Origin: Acanthaster planci
Taxonomy: Eukaryota; Echinodermata; Asteroidea; Valvatida; Acanthasteridae
DNA length: 64,000 nt
Assembly (NCBI RefSeq): GCF_001949145.1
Contig: NW_019091500.1
Coordinates: 405,389 to 469,388 of the forward strand
Direction: 5' to 3'
The position numbers and the translations under genes are program-made. Each line of letters starts with the position of its first letter. The stretch's first letter is position 1. Below the pieces are notes generated by a model. That model saw only the letters and a program-made list of their open reading frames with translations. It was not told where the DNA came from and did no database searches. Positions 48,290 to 61,239 of the stretch are shown here, one piece after another.

Positions 48290-51200
48290 ATGCTCATAAT
48301 ACATGCTAAACCCTATCAGTCCTTCAGTTTCAATATGGGTAGGCTATCTCAGATGACTAGTATAGACTTAACAAATAGTGCTAATCATGAAATTTTACGG
48401 GTTTGTGCAAGTATACCAAAGGAAACCGAGTTTAAGTGTTCTCCCCTTGATCAAACCTTGTCCGAAAATTTAGTAAGAGTTGACAAAATTTATTTGTGGT
48501 TGGAAAAATCGATGATATTTTATGGTGGCATCATGGAAGAGTCCTGTACTATCGGAAGCAGCTCAAATTTGGAATGAGTATTGCAAGGAAATCATTTCGT
48601 CACTGATTCAAAAGTAACTCAGTCGAGAATAATGATACACTGTTGGTTGACGGGCATATCTAGAGCTGCTTTAGTATTAAGCAAACAAAGAGCTACTGTT
48701 TTCTAGTCAAAGGAGTGGGTACTCAAACGCCTGGCTAGCCCTATATGCTTCAGCCGGTTTGGCCCACCACGCGTCTCTCAGCCACGCGTGCACGCGCTAC
48801 AAACGGCTACATTGTTACGAAGTCACTTAATTGACTTGGGTTAATAAGGTATTAATTGTTTGGTTTCAATTGACTGAAAGAAAGAGGGAGAAACCTTGTT
48901 TTATGCAAATTGCCTCATGCTGCACTTGCACGGTACTGCCGCGTCACCCCTACTGTAAAACGGCGACATTGTTCACCTTGTCCGCTCGTGCGAATTGGCC
49001 TTGCAGTTGGCAAGTTGTACCGTGCGGTGAACACGTGTGGTAACATTTCATACGCTGGTTAGTTCTGAAAAGCTTGGCGACGTGAAATCAAGGGAAATAC
49101 GAAGCGATGATTCCTTCTGCAGCTGAAGGTTCCCAGTTATGAGGGGCTTTCTCTTACCCTCCTCCAATTCATCTCCTAACACCCGAGTCTTTCCCAACCC
49201 TAGTCTGGGGCTGACTCTCTCTATTAAACAAAAGCTAGCCAGTCAGGAAAAGGGTTCTGCGATTAGTCGTTTTGTATCGTCACATAGAGTTGAGAGAAGG
49301 TTTATGAGTGCGAGACGTTGACGGATTCAGTCTCCATACAATGGGCGCGTGGGGTGACGCGTGCGCGCCGAACCGGTGTTGAAGCAATGGAATTTTCACA
49401 TCGTTTCATGACACAAAAACGAAATTCAAACAAAATTTGACAAGGCAACGATGTGTGATTTTCTTGTGTCGCTTCGTATTTCTGGTTGCGACGATTCATT
49501 GAGGTAGAAACAAGTACAAATTTAGGTCAAGGGAAAGTAGTAAAGTCACGAGAAAGATGGTGATGGAAAAAGGGTCATGAAATACAATGACTAGTGTATG
49601 ATATAAAAAGAGCATTCATTTGACCAAAAATACGACCACAAAAAGATAACTATACAAGACGGCCTGCGTGGTTATAATTGATGGTGTCGAAGTTAGTGAA
49701 ATTACAGAAAGTAGAAAGGAAAGACCGACGTGTTGCACATTTACGATTATTAAGAGAATTTTGTTTATCTGAGCAGTGGACCATTAAGATCGGCGTCATA
49801 AGGAGAATATTTACGACTTCATGAAAACATGAACGCGATGAAACTCAAGGCGATGAAAGTGACAAGAAGAAAGCAAACTAATGATGAACAGCAGAGGAGA
49901 GCAAAAGAGACAGATAAACATTGTAAAGATGTATGGATCTTGAAAAGATGAGACGACAAAACCAGGACAAAATGAATGCAAACGATGCTGATGGCGATAG
50001 TGGAAACTGTAAAATAGAATTAGCTGATATTATGGCTGCACATTGTAATTAGTGGAGGGACAGTGGATGATGAAAAAATAACGACAACGTTTGTTATGGA
50101 AGCTTTTGTTGAAATGAAGCACAAGGCGTCTTTGAACTATGTGTCAGACAGGTAAAGTTCAAAAGTGAGGGTAGAGAATCTATGGGGAGATGAAACATGA
50201 TGGAAGTGAGGAGATTTCATTAATGAAGGGAAGTCAGTGTCCTGACAATAGAAATAAATGATAGAGTATTAAGAAACTGGGAAATAGTAGATTAATAGGA
50301 TATGCAAGCTGGAATGGCGGTTTCACGGAAAGTTGGAATGTTAATGTAACTAAGTAAATTATTTCATTCAGGTATTAGTACAGAACAGTTCAAACAATTC
50401 CCTTGTGTGGCCTTGTACAAAAAAGGAATAAATCCAAACCCATATCCTTGGTGACATTTCCGAAAAAAATCACCTTTTTACAGCCACTTTTCAAAATTAT
50501 ACACGGTAGAGTGATTGCTCCAGCTTGAAGCGTTCCCAGCGCGTTTATAGAGTTGTATCCAGAGGCCAATTCGCTTCGATTCTTTAAAGTCAATCATCTC
50601 TACCAATCGATACCCGTCTCATATGGGGCTGGACAGACAAACTCGAGTCATTTCAAATCGATTTTTCCTTCCGTTCCTTTTGTTTTCCATTATTTGTCTT
50701 GGACCTTGGTATTTAACAAACCGAGCTTTAAATCAAGGCATTGAAAAACCCTTATATATAAGCCTGAGTTCTTGTCAAAAACAAATGATCCCTTTTACTC
50801 GACCTCAAGTGGTTTTATCATAACGCAATACGTACATTTGCAACTATCATCACATTTTGATGGAGGAGAAAAACTACTGGAAATAGTGAACAGAGAACTT
50901 CAAATACAAAATGCATTCTAGCGTAAAATTTCCCGCTTAAATTCCCAAAGAGACTTCATCATCAGTTGCTGAATCCCGAAAGCACTTGGGTTTGATGTAG
51001 GTTTTATGCAAATGCAAAGTGATTATTTCAGTGGGTGGAATCATCATACCAAGAAAGAAAGAAAGATTCGCTGCATCTTCTTGTAAACTCATTAGATCGT
51101 TTTTCCACCCGAAGCGCAATGGCACGGGGCTTTTACAGGCTTCGTATTTTGTTTTGGTCGGGTGATATCGATTTTATCTGCAAGGGAACTCACCCACTCT

Positions 51201-53500
51201 TACAGTTATGACCGGATCGGCAAAGATCTCGTCGACCAGATAAATCAGCCCCGTTATGCCAGAGGCAGAACACGTGCACTTATGAATGACCGGAGAGACG
51301 GGTTGACCAGAGCCGTATGGAGAATAATAAAACGTCAGTTGATCCGCACTTATTTGTCGTGTTTGTATGAGGGCGTTTTTAAAACAGGTTCTGTTTGAGA
51401 AAGGAAAAATCACAACAAAACTGACTATCGCATATGGCACAGCAGAGTCAGTGTAAAGTGCAGGTTTTTTGTTTTATTTGAAAACGGCATTTCTGTCAAA
51501 TTGGCATTATTACATAAATTTGTGAGAAAATTTCTTAAAGGATATTGGGCAAAATCAGGTCGTTTTGGATCATGACACTGACAGAGAGAAGGTTGAGATT
51601 TGGTTGAAATGGTGATGAAGATCATGAGGAGGGTAATAAAATTGGTGGAAGTTGTGAAACGGAAAGTGGAAATAAGTGCCAAGTGATGGTGACTTTTTGG
51701 AAATAAACATGACTGAGAAAATTCAAATGGTAATTATCGTCACTGTGGACAAACGTGAGAATGGTACAGTGGGTTTTTTTGGTACTCATTGCATAGGTGC
51801 GCGTTTATGATAGTTATCAAAGGCACGTTTGACGCGGAGCACGCTGAGTTCGCGTAACGAATTTATTCCTTGAATTAATATATGGACTTTGTGTCCACGC
51901 AGAACGGATGCAAGACCCTGCTTGGAAAACCTACTACCATCTTTCTTTCTTTTGCCACTTGGGGGTGCACTACAATCGGGGGCAGATCGATGGAAGCGAT
52001 TTGATTTCTGTCAAGGCATCAAAAAAATAGAATGCATGGAAATTAAGATCTTCAGTTTTTTTTAAATAAACGTGGGGTGCCTATAGGCCTATAGGCCTAC
52101 CTTTGATTCGTAATTATGCAGAGAAATACACGGGTCTGAAGAATTCATTCACAAAGAGTCGCGTTTTCAAAAGTCATTGTAATTCGTCATGAAAGAAACC
52201 TGTCACGCATTCTCGCGTGTTTGAAAGATGCATCAGTAAGGAAGATGACCCGAAAGTGGTGCGTTTTCCCTTGGTTAGCAAGCTGCATTATGCGCGGCCA
52301 GTTACGGTCCTGCATGATGTGAATAAACCATGTTCCGGGAATGCCGCGTAGAATATCACTCCGAACGCGTGAACGGTTGGGCGCTGCTAGCGAGGCTCTC
52401 TCAGTGAGGACTCTGTTGGCATGACAACCACGTCAGAGTAAAGAGGAGAGAATGGTGAAGAGGAGAGAGGGCAAAGAGAGAAGAGATCTATTGTCGACTT
52501 GAACAAACAAGTCCCCGGTAGAGATCTTAAGCCTATCTCTTGCCCCGAGATGCAATCTTTTACTGTAGATAGCTTACGGACCGGCAGGGTTGGAGCGAGC
52601 AGTCAGGGCCGATCTCTGTTCTCTTGTCGTTGCTTTACAGACGCTGAAATGAGCCCAGCTTCTTGTCAGCTAAATACTTGTATGTTACGACAGGCTGCAG
52701 GGAACAAGAATTCACGTTATTTGACACGGGATAAGCATAAACCACAGTTTTGTTATGTTTGTATGGTATTGTAATATTCACAGAAAGTTCATAAAATTAT
52801 ATAAAACTTAGGGAATAATTTGCTAAATGCACACATAGAAAACATTACTACGATATTCTAAAATGCAGCAATTAGTGATTCAGTTTTGAAACATAAAATT
52901 AGCATAGGCATACAATCTACATTGTAATTTTGAATATACTTGATTCGTGAGCGCTCCTTGACATATCCCAGTGATTTCACTGATAAGCTAGGTTTGGGGC
53001 GAAAATTTAGGAGGTAAAGGATGTTTGAAGCCATTAATGCAACTCATTGTTTTTATGTTTGAACTCAGAATGAGATGCAAAGCTTATCCAGCAATGAGTT
53101 GCTTGAGCACGATGCGGGAAGAACCGTAGAATTTGTCCAATATTATCCTCCAAAGAGACAAACCTACTTTTTCCATCCATCTCAACCTCCGTGTCTCTGC
53201 TGTAAATATATTCACAAATTAATGTATTTGTAGACTTTTACCTCTGATTTTGGAGTGTTCATTACAATGTACAACCTTTCTGAGTCCCGTCGAGGACAAC
53301 AAATCCTAAATCATGTTTACCCACTTAGACTTTGCTAGGCCTTTTAGCACAAAAATGTTTGTTCAGCATCATATGTAATTTTCTTTTCACTTAATTCTGC
53401 CCACCATATTTACGGCCTATTAAATTTTCTTAATTCAAAAGACGAGAGATAATGATGTATTGCTATGAAATGAAGTTTCAGCTATGTTTATTCCTTTGTA
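48290..53500. other. Gene-poor DNA
   Basis: No exon with a recognisable signature on either strand. Open frames at 48290-48577 and 52499-52774 have no motif that I know. The AGGCCTATAGGCCTAC word at 52084 belongs to the dispersed AGGCCTA background. Confidence 0.5.
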
Positions 53501-53770
53501 GATGCCGTTGGACATTAAGCTGGAGACCATGCAAGCCTTGAGAAACTGCTAACCGATCGGTGTATAAATGATTACTGTCCGCTGTTTGGTATAATTTTTC
53601 AGTTCGATGCTGATGTTCCGATTTCAAGCATATGCAAAATCACCCAACCGCAATCCAGCGCCTGCGGCAGACGAGAAACTGTCCTCATTTGCCGGCAATT
53701 GGATTGGTAAACAGCAGACGCAGCGAGGCAAAATTTGCGCTAATAGAGGAGACGGAATCTTTATTTTGTG
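53500..53770. promoter_or_regulatory. Candidate non-coding regulatory island
   Basis: A GC-balanced 270 bp block between AT-rich flanks. It contains the octamer-like ATATGCAAAATC (about 53630) and CCGCAATCCAGCGCC, then GCCGGCAATTGGATTGG. It has no coding signature. Only composition and motif density support the call. Confidence 0.25.
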
Positions 53771-53779
53771 ACTCACTAT

Positions 53780-56430
53780 TTTAAATTTGACGGTTCTTCG
53801 GTCTGCTCTCGCTTGAGTGGAGGTTAATCGATCGGGTAAAAAGTCAGAGGCCGAGGGGACAGTCTTGGATGAGATGGGAAAGGGTTGATAAAAATCAAGG
53901 TGGTGAAAATCATGACTGCTACGATTGTAGCTTTAAGTGCAAGAAAAGGTCGGGAAGATTTCGAAGAACAATGTTGTGTGCCACACTGTAATTTTCAAAG
54001 AATGAAAATTATCCCATTACAAAATCAGCTTCCTTCTTTGATAATTTTTGTCGCGTGAATTCTTTCTGTATAACATAAGAGTTGTACACGTGATGAAATT
54101 TCATTCTCTGGAAATAATAGGCTCGATTAAAGGCCTTCTCTGATATTAGGATGTGTTCGGTGATTCGCTGCTGTGCTTTAGCTTGTTGGTAGTAATAACG
54201 ACTAATATTAACGTTTTCAAAATTGGACCACTTATTCAATTAATATTGTTGAAAATGAGTTCAACAGTGCTAAAGTGAGGAAATTAATGAGTTTAAATAT
54301 AAACACATAAAATTATATGTGATAAATTATGCCTCCTTCTCCGTGTCTGTTGCTAAGTGTGTGAATCACGTGAGTGTATTTTATTCCTCATTCCAGAATT
54401 CCTTTTCGTCAGCTTTGCATTTCCTTCCGCCCTCTCTTCCGTCTCCTCGATGTGTTAAATTCAGTCGTGTACTTCATAATATTAGCATTTGAAGCAATTA
54501 ATAATTCTTGGAGCAAAGTACGCAGATTTCTGTTCTGCTTGATCGTTCGTTGCCAGCCTCAACCACCTGACGACGAACGTTCACGGCTTATTAGCCAGTG
54601 CAGCATCCAACTTGTCAATATTGACTCGATTCCAACAACCATTCCATTAATATTGCAATAAACTCTAAATGACTAATGAGGTATTATTGATCCCAGAAAA
54701 CAAATACAGTATTTTATTCAAAAGGATTACATCAGCATGTGTGTATTCAACAGAAATCTCAGCGTGTGTAATACAGGGCTTTGTAAACACTTAATTTAGG
54801 TGTAAATTAGACTGGGATATACGGCTCATAATGAGGACACCTGCAAGATTGTGTCGTTGGTTGATTTAAGTCTTCGTGACAGATAGCAAACAGAGTCTAG
54901 AGATGATGAAGGATTCGTTGTCATAGAGTCTACGGTGTGATAACCATTCTCTCTCAGGGTCACGTCTTTTGGATCATGGGATGAGATGCATAATTTACAA
55001 CATGGTCCATGAGGTGGACTTGTCAACTTGAAATAAGAAGAAAGACACACTTGTAATGATACAATTAAATCATATAGGAAAGCAGTTTTCGTTTAAATGT
55101 TATAACTTTGAATCATTATTTGTTGATAATTAGTGAAAAAGGCACAGTTAAGACATTCGATTTGCTGTCATCTGACTTACGAAGGTGTCGAAAACCCGTT
55201 GTTTCATTGTACTATGGAAATGCGCACTCTTCATGCACCATTCAGTATAAAGCTGTGAGCGTAATGTTTCAAATCTTTTGTCATCTCGTAACACACTACA
55301 TTGTCAGCTTCGCTTTCCCTTCCCTCTGCCTAACCACGTCGTCCGGCTCCTGTCCTCTTGTTCATGCCCCTATTCGCCTCTATTCTACGCATCAGTTTCA
55401 TGGTATTGATTTTACCCCGTCTCCGTTCTTTTCATCCAAGCTCCATCCCTGTTTCCTCTCAGAACCACTGTCCCTTTGTGTTCTTGTTGTTATATTTCTC
55501 TCCTCTTTTCAGGAGCAAATTTTGTGCACATCTTCGTTCTGTCCTCATCCCAGCCGCTTGGCAATCTCATTCAGAGCTCGTCATATCGCAGGCTGACTAC
55601 TCCCCCCACCTCATCTCAGATCAAATTTCCTGCCGGCTAAAAGACTCCACAATGACTAGCAATTTGGCGGTAAGTTTCGTCGGTCGAGGTACCATCACTA
55701 GACGAGGGAGTCGTTATTGTGATCCAACACAATAGTGCACAATGCCTCGTCCGCAGAACAAAAGAGCGCACTTTAATTGTGAGACATGTCACTCTTATTG
55801 TCAAAGTAATATCTCCATAAACGTCCGAGCTTTCGGGACCCACACGCCAAGGCAGAGAACAACTCTGAATCGATTTTAATTGACACCAAAATTAAAGTAG
55901 CCGGCGAAGTAAGTGGATGTGAATTGAACAGCCATAAAAGGAATAGATGTAGATTCTAAGCAACTTGTTGACAATTCTTGTCAGGATATTAGTACTTTTA
56001 ATGTCAGGTGTCAAAAAATGTTTGAAACAGAAATAGCACTTCAGATATTTTTCCTTACCATTTAAAAATTAAGTTGAATTTTTCCCCATCATTTTGCTTC
56101 ATGTATTTGACGGATATGATGATATATGCCAGCACGTCTGGCTCCACAGATAGGGAAAAATCACGCAAAAACTATATTGCATCCAAGATTGACCATCTAA
56201 ATCCTCTCCCAGTAGGGAGATATGATACCACTGACATCCGTGCGTTTTAAGGAGATGGTTCGAGGCAAAAGCCCAAGAGAACTGAAACAATACCTAGCAA
56301 AAACGGTAATGGAATACATGAATGTTTATTCGTTCCTTAATGACAAGAGACAGCTACACTAAACGAGACAGTCATGTCAGTGACGGTACAAATTACAATC
56401 TTTGGAATGGAAATTTAGCCCATGTGTTTA
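53780..56430. other. Gene-poor DNA
   Basis: No recognisable exon. Pyrimidine-rich open frames at 55108-55596 and 55358-55735 overlap in different frames and have no family signature. Confidence 0.5.
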
Positions 56431-56434
56431 TCAG

Positions 56435-56625
56435 GGCAATGCAAATAAACAAAGCAGGCGGGGAAATATCGACCATTATAAAACATGCCGCCGTGGTGTG
56501 TCTTATTAATCACTCACGAATTGGGTGATGCAGAAAGATGTGAAATTGGATCGTGAACTTGGCGCTTATTGCTTATCTTCAAAGGCTGAAATATTTATGC
56601 TGGGAGATGCAAAGTGAGGCTGCAC
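56435..56625. promoter_or_regulatory. Motif-dense island: octamer, forkhead and Sox words overlapping
   Basis: ATGCAAATAAACAAAG at 56439-56454 merges an octamer (ATGCAAAT), a forkhead word (ATAAACA) and a Sox/TCF-type word (AACAAAG) in 16 bp. About 100 bp later GCTTATTGCTTATCTTCAAAGG brings a GATA word and a TCF-like CTTCAAAG. The block lacks coding potential. Enhancer activity is inference. Confidence 0.3.
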
Positions 56626-56799
56626 GACTCCTCTAATCAAGATCCAGACGGTGCCATCTTCTTTCGTTTCCCCAAAATTTAGCTGTGTGTTTCAAGACGT
56701 GTCCAGTGTTTCTGTGGTCGATAATGTCCCTATAGTATTCACCTGCTCCACTTAAGATCAAGCCAGAATTCCCTGTGACTATATCAGTGGACGATTTAT

Positions 56800-57050
56800 A
56801 TGGCTAGCTTAGGGCTGGGAACTACACGTGCGACTATGGTAATCACAGGCGAGTGGCGAGTAAAGCCCTTTCTCGTGGACATTTGTGGTAGCCGCAGCAA
56901 GCTGATTCGGATCCGAAACGGGCTTCCAGAGCCACGGTTAGGTCAATTGTCTACGCGTCTCCACGCATTTCTAATGGAGTGAAGACGTAGACCTAGCTGT
57001 GAGCCAACGTCCTACTTTACCCATACTGCACTGAGGCCACTACCCAAAGA
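56800..57050. other. GC-richer island of unknown role
   Basis: A 250 bp block with raised GC and CpG between very AT-rich sequence. The 60-codon open frame at 56800-56982 matches no family. It could be a conserved non-coding element or an undetected exon. Confidence 0.25.
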
Positions 57051-57059
57051 TAACTTCAT

Positions 57060-59440
57060 TAGAGGGGTGATTAAACATAGAAAATGATAATATCACATGA
57101 ATCAGCGTCAGTTCAATGTGATGAAAAGAATGTAATGAAAAATTCATAATGGAGAATATAGCGAACCACAATTTACATAACTTTCTATTTTAAATACAAT
57201 GTATTTAGGCTACTTAGTTATTCAACCAAAATAAATTCATAAAATTGATGGGCCTAAAGTAAATTGTTTATGTCTCTAAAATGTTTATGTCAATCCATTT
57301 TTCTAATAGTTCGATTCAATTTGAATTCTCTTTTGATTTTAAGCACTCCTGACCTTGACTTTCATTTCGTTCAGTTGTCTTTTATTTTTATTTTTTCCTT
57401 ATCTCCTACTTTTTTCCGTGTCTTCCAAGATTCAGTTAGTCTTTAATAGTCGATTAATTCGTTCAACTTTTTACCTTCTTCAGTTTGTCTATTTTATTTC
57501 CAACCAAAGCCTATCGAGATGTTAATTTCAAAACCCAGTGAGAACCGTCCCCATTTCATTCTCAACCCCACTGAGCAATCAATCTCCTAGTTTCTTCCGT
57601 CTCTTTTCTTTCACTCCTGCCCCACCTCATTCAATCTCAAACCTTCTCGCTCCAACTCAACAATAATGGCGATGTCGTGAGTGTCTATATGTAATTACCG
57701 AACATCATTAATCCCAGGGACAATTTTCCAGATTGAATATTCCGGGGTAAATTAATTTCCTGCACCCCGTCACTGCTTGGCAATCACGAAGCGTTCTCAT
57801 ATGCTGCATCTTCATTGCAAGGTGAGTCGGTGTCATCATAATCATCATTATCATGAAAATCATCGATTATCTGCTCTTGAAATGCCGGAGGGATGAGCAA
57901 AAAAAAAAAAACACACACACACACAAGGAAATAACTAATCCTTAACAAAACACGACAATTACACATGCAAAAAGGGACAAGAAAAAAGTACTGTTGACGG
58001 TGTCAAATGATTAAAAAATGCATGTACGTGAGTATATTTTTTGGGTTTTGCCAGTAATAAAGATCTGCTTCCGTAACAGGCCACCGAGTAGTTGCAAGCA
58101 AATGAAACCAGGTGGCTCTTAATGCGAAAAACAAAAACACTGCAGAGGAGTCAGTTTGCCTTCACTCGGCAAGAAACTGATCAAGACCGTTTCCGACAGT
58201 TAGATGCGGGGAGGTTGTAGCAGGATGTTAGATGATGATAACGGTGATGATGATGAGGAAGAAGATGGGAAGGATGAGGGTGATGATGGAAAAGATGATA
58301 CGCCTTGTCGCCAGCTAAACGATGCCTGTCTTCTCTAGAAGACAGACATGTGCCCCCCATTGAAGAGCTCAACAGGATTTTCATAAAATCATTGGTTACA
58401 GATTATCGTATCCTGTTTGTATTTTTTGGATTATGTTAATCTTCATGAATTACTGGCCCATTGACCGACTTTCATCGTGTGCAGTGTTGAGATGATGAAT
58501 CGAGATGATGTTGAAACAATCGCTCGTTGACATCGATTTTTTAAAATGTCGATTCATGGATTGACACAACATTTAAAAGTATTAGTGCAAAAGTATTAAT
58601 TGTCGATGATCGACACTTGTTGGCGGTTTCTGACGTTCATTGAATTACTTATCACCAGTAGTTGTGGGTTGATAATATAGTTTCTCTGGCAGTTGATGTT
58701 CTGCCAAGAAAATGATAGACAGACTGGTTATTGTGTGTGGATTTGAGTGGAAAACGTTCGACACTGATGAGCAACGATAATTGGAGGATGAAAAGTCGAT
58801 GCGTGGATAAACCAACAAACCACGCCTTAACTGCTGGGGGCTTGGCCCATCCTAACACCCTTAATTGATCGTTCACCCGCCCCCTGTATTTCCCATTTCT
58901 TAGTATAAACCCTTTGGTTTCTGTTCAAAAGATATCCCCTGACAGCCAAAGATGGTAGCACGTGGTGACATCAAACCGTCGTCTCTGCTAAATTTATCTA
59001 CGACTGGTATTCCGAATTTGTTTTTCTACAGAAATGGATTAGCAATGCAGACGCGTTGACGCTACCTTGCGATAACCCTCAATGCACTATCCGTACACGT
59101 GATGAAATGTCGCATTTATTATTGTATTTTTTTTTAAAGAAAACTCTGTCGAAGGAGAACAGTTAACAAAAATATCGTCAGGAAAATTATAAACATTTCT
59201 GTCGTATGAAGGAGAGACAGTATGCTTATTGTGATAGTGCATGCAAGGAGTCATTTGCACTCTTTACTTCGACCCATTGATTCATTAAGGAAGAGTATTA
59301 CGGGTCATGTGCACAACGACTGTTTCATATCCTGAAAGTGATTATTTTGAAAGCCTTGAAGGTTTCCTTTTTGTCTCTGCCTGTTTTGCTTTGCTCAGTT
59401 CTGCTCTGATTCGCTCTGCTCTGCTTTCCTTTTTTCACCT
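57060..59440. other. Gene-poor DNA with simple repeats
   Basis: It holds pyrimidine-rich stretches (57340-57660), an A-run followed by (CA)n at 57898-57926, and a GAT-rich simple repeat at about 58228-58300. No exon is recognised. Confidence 0.5.
58228..58300. repeat. Imperfect GAT/GAA-rich simple repeat
   Basis: GATGATGATAAC..GATGATGATGAGGAAGAAGATGGG..GATGATGG: trinucleotide-like purine-rich sequence with interruptions. Confidence 0.7.
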
Positions 59441-59448
59441 AATAAGCA

Positions 59449-59482
59449 TCACTATGCACTGGCCGTCACTATGCACTGGCCG
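59449..59482. repeat. Exact 17 bp tandem duplication
   Basis: TCACTATGCACTGGCCG occurs twice with no spacer and no mismatch, so the duplication is probably recent. A TCTGC/TTTGC-rich stretch precedes it. Confidence 0.9.
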
Positions 59483-59632
59483 TCATTCCATCAGTCCCAT
59501 CTTTTTACTTTTGATGAGATTGGAACTTTGAGGTTTTTAGTGAGACTTCATAGTTCCGAATGTTAAGCAACAGCAAGATTACAGGGACTGAGTTCAGCCA
59601 CCCCGGTTATTCTAACCAGGGTTGTCAGAAAT

Positions 59633-59660
59633 GGAAGGTGGTGTAAAGAAACCACCTTCC
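59633..59660. repeat. Perfect 10 bp inverted repeat with an 8 base loop
   Basis: GGAAGGTGGT (59633-59642), loop GTAAAGAA, then ACCACCTTCC (59651-59660). No T-run follows, so a terminator-like reading has no support. Its role is unknown. Confidence 0.75.
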
Positions 59661-60488
59661 CGAATGAACCCTGCAGGATGATGGTGTAGTGAGGAGCATA
59701 CTTGACTAAGTGGTCGAGGTTGAAGAATTACTGTTGAAACATTGTTGCTTTAGGACATTTAAGGAAATTGTGGTGCATAAACCGGAACGAAGTAATGAGT
59801 TTGGTCTCCCTCGGGTCTCCTTGGGGACCAAAGTTAAACACCAACAGCCGTCGGGAAAGACCAAGGCGAAACCATCCCCAAAAGACCTAACCTGCGGAAT
59901 CCGGGCCAATTATTTCAGAAGTATCATTAACGGAGACATGGAGGAAAATGCCTGCCAAGGCATGTATATTTGATGGGCCGAGGTGCGAGATATTTATTTC
60001 AAGGTGCTTGGCCCTCTGCGTGATTGATAGGACGAGCCTAACGCGCGCTTCCATCTGTTTCCAGTACATGTACATGGTTCTTACGAACGACCGTTTTATG
60101 ATTCAAGTCTTGTGTGGTAACCAGATGCGTTGTTAACGGATTTACATTTTTTTAAACTGAAATGAACATAACAATATAAATGCAGCAGGTTTAATTCGGT
60201 TAATGTTATACGAGTTTAAATTTAATAAATCAAGTTATAGTTTGAAATAAGAAACCGATACAGATATCAGGTGTTCAAGTTTCGTTCTTCTTCTGGTAAT
60301 TGTAATGTAACATACCTCTTGAGAATCATTGTTTTATACTATCAAGTTGCGTAGAGTCGAAAAGAGCTTGAAATTACACTGAAAATTTAATTTGCTTCAG
60401 AACAAGTTATGTAATCTGTGTCACGTATGCCTCTTGGGAGTGGATTCTGTAAGAGTGGCACTGTTTCCAAAACATGTACAAAACCCCC

Positions 60489-60570
60489 AAAACAAACAAA
60501 CAAACAAACAAACAAACAAACACCCCAACACCCCAACAAACAAACAAACAAACAAACAAACAAACAAAAA
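60489..60570. repeat. Compound (AAAC)n microsatellite with an ACCCC insert
   Basis: Two (AAAC)n blocks, about 8 units each, are separated by CACCCCAACACCCCAAC. Lysine/asparagine/threonine-rich open frames over it are by-products. Confidence 0.95.
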
Positions 60571-60779
60571 CCAAAATGTTTCTAAGCGAGATTATTGCTC
60601 GAAAAATGTATTTGAATGCCCGAAATAAGTATATGTCTATGCTCAGAATCAAATATGCGTGGTGCCACTGTATATTTTAAGATGAACCCTACTCCAAGAC
60701 AAACAATTACAGAGAACTTGTCTCGAATAAGCATATTCGATCGCCGAATTTCTGCATTTAGATTGGATTTATAAATAAT

Positions 60780-61230
60780 TTCCAGCTTCAATCAGCGAGT
60801 ACAGAGCTAGCCCGAGGAAGTAAATGTCATGCAGTGACGTGCAGAAACCTAAACACCACATCTGAGCTTGGAGAGATCGCGTCATGCATAAGTAAAGTTA
60901 ACTCCGGCAGAAGGATGCGAAGCTGAGCTCAGTAGAGAAGGGTTTAGAGAGCTGGATCGAATGGAAGGGTCGGACAAACACAGTGCCATATGGAACGGTA
61001 CTTCTCATTATAGCGATGGACCCATATGGGGATCACAGGCAGAAGATTGTCTTGATAGGCAAAGAAAATAAACCCATGTCCTCGTGACTAGGAGGCAGAG
61101 GGGGCTGTCCCGAGAGAGAAAAAGAGGAGGGGAGAATGGACGGGGAAGATGTCGAGATGCCTGTGATGTATCATTGCATATGTTGTATCGGTTTGGAGTA
61201 GCCAGATGGGGCAAAAAACGACGGCTGTTT
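60780..61230. other. GC-balanced island of unknown role
   Basis: A 450 bp block less AT-rich than its flanks, with words such as GTCATGCATAAGTAAAGTTAAC. No coding signature on either strand. Confidence 0.2.
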
Positions 61231-61239
61231 TGCTCTCAC

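Noticed and set aside
60392-60680. Asparagine/lysine/threonine-rich frames on both strands
   Set aside because: They are translations of the (AAAC)n microsatellite.
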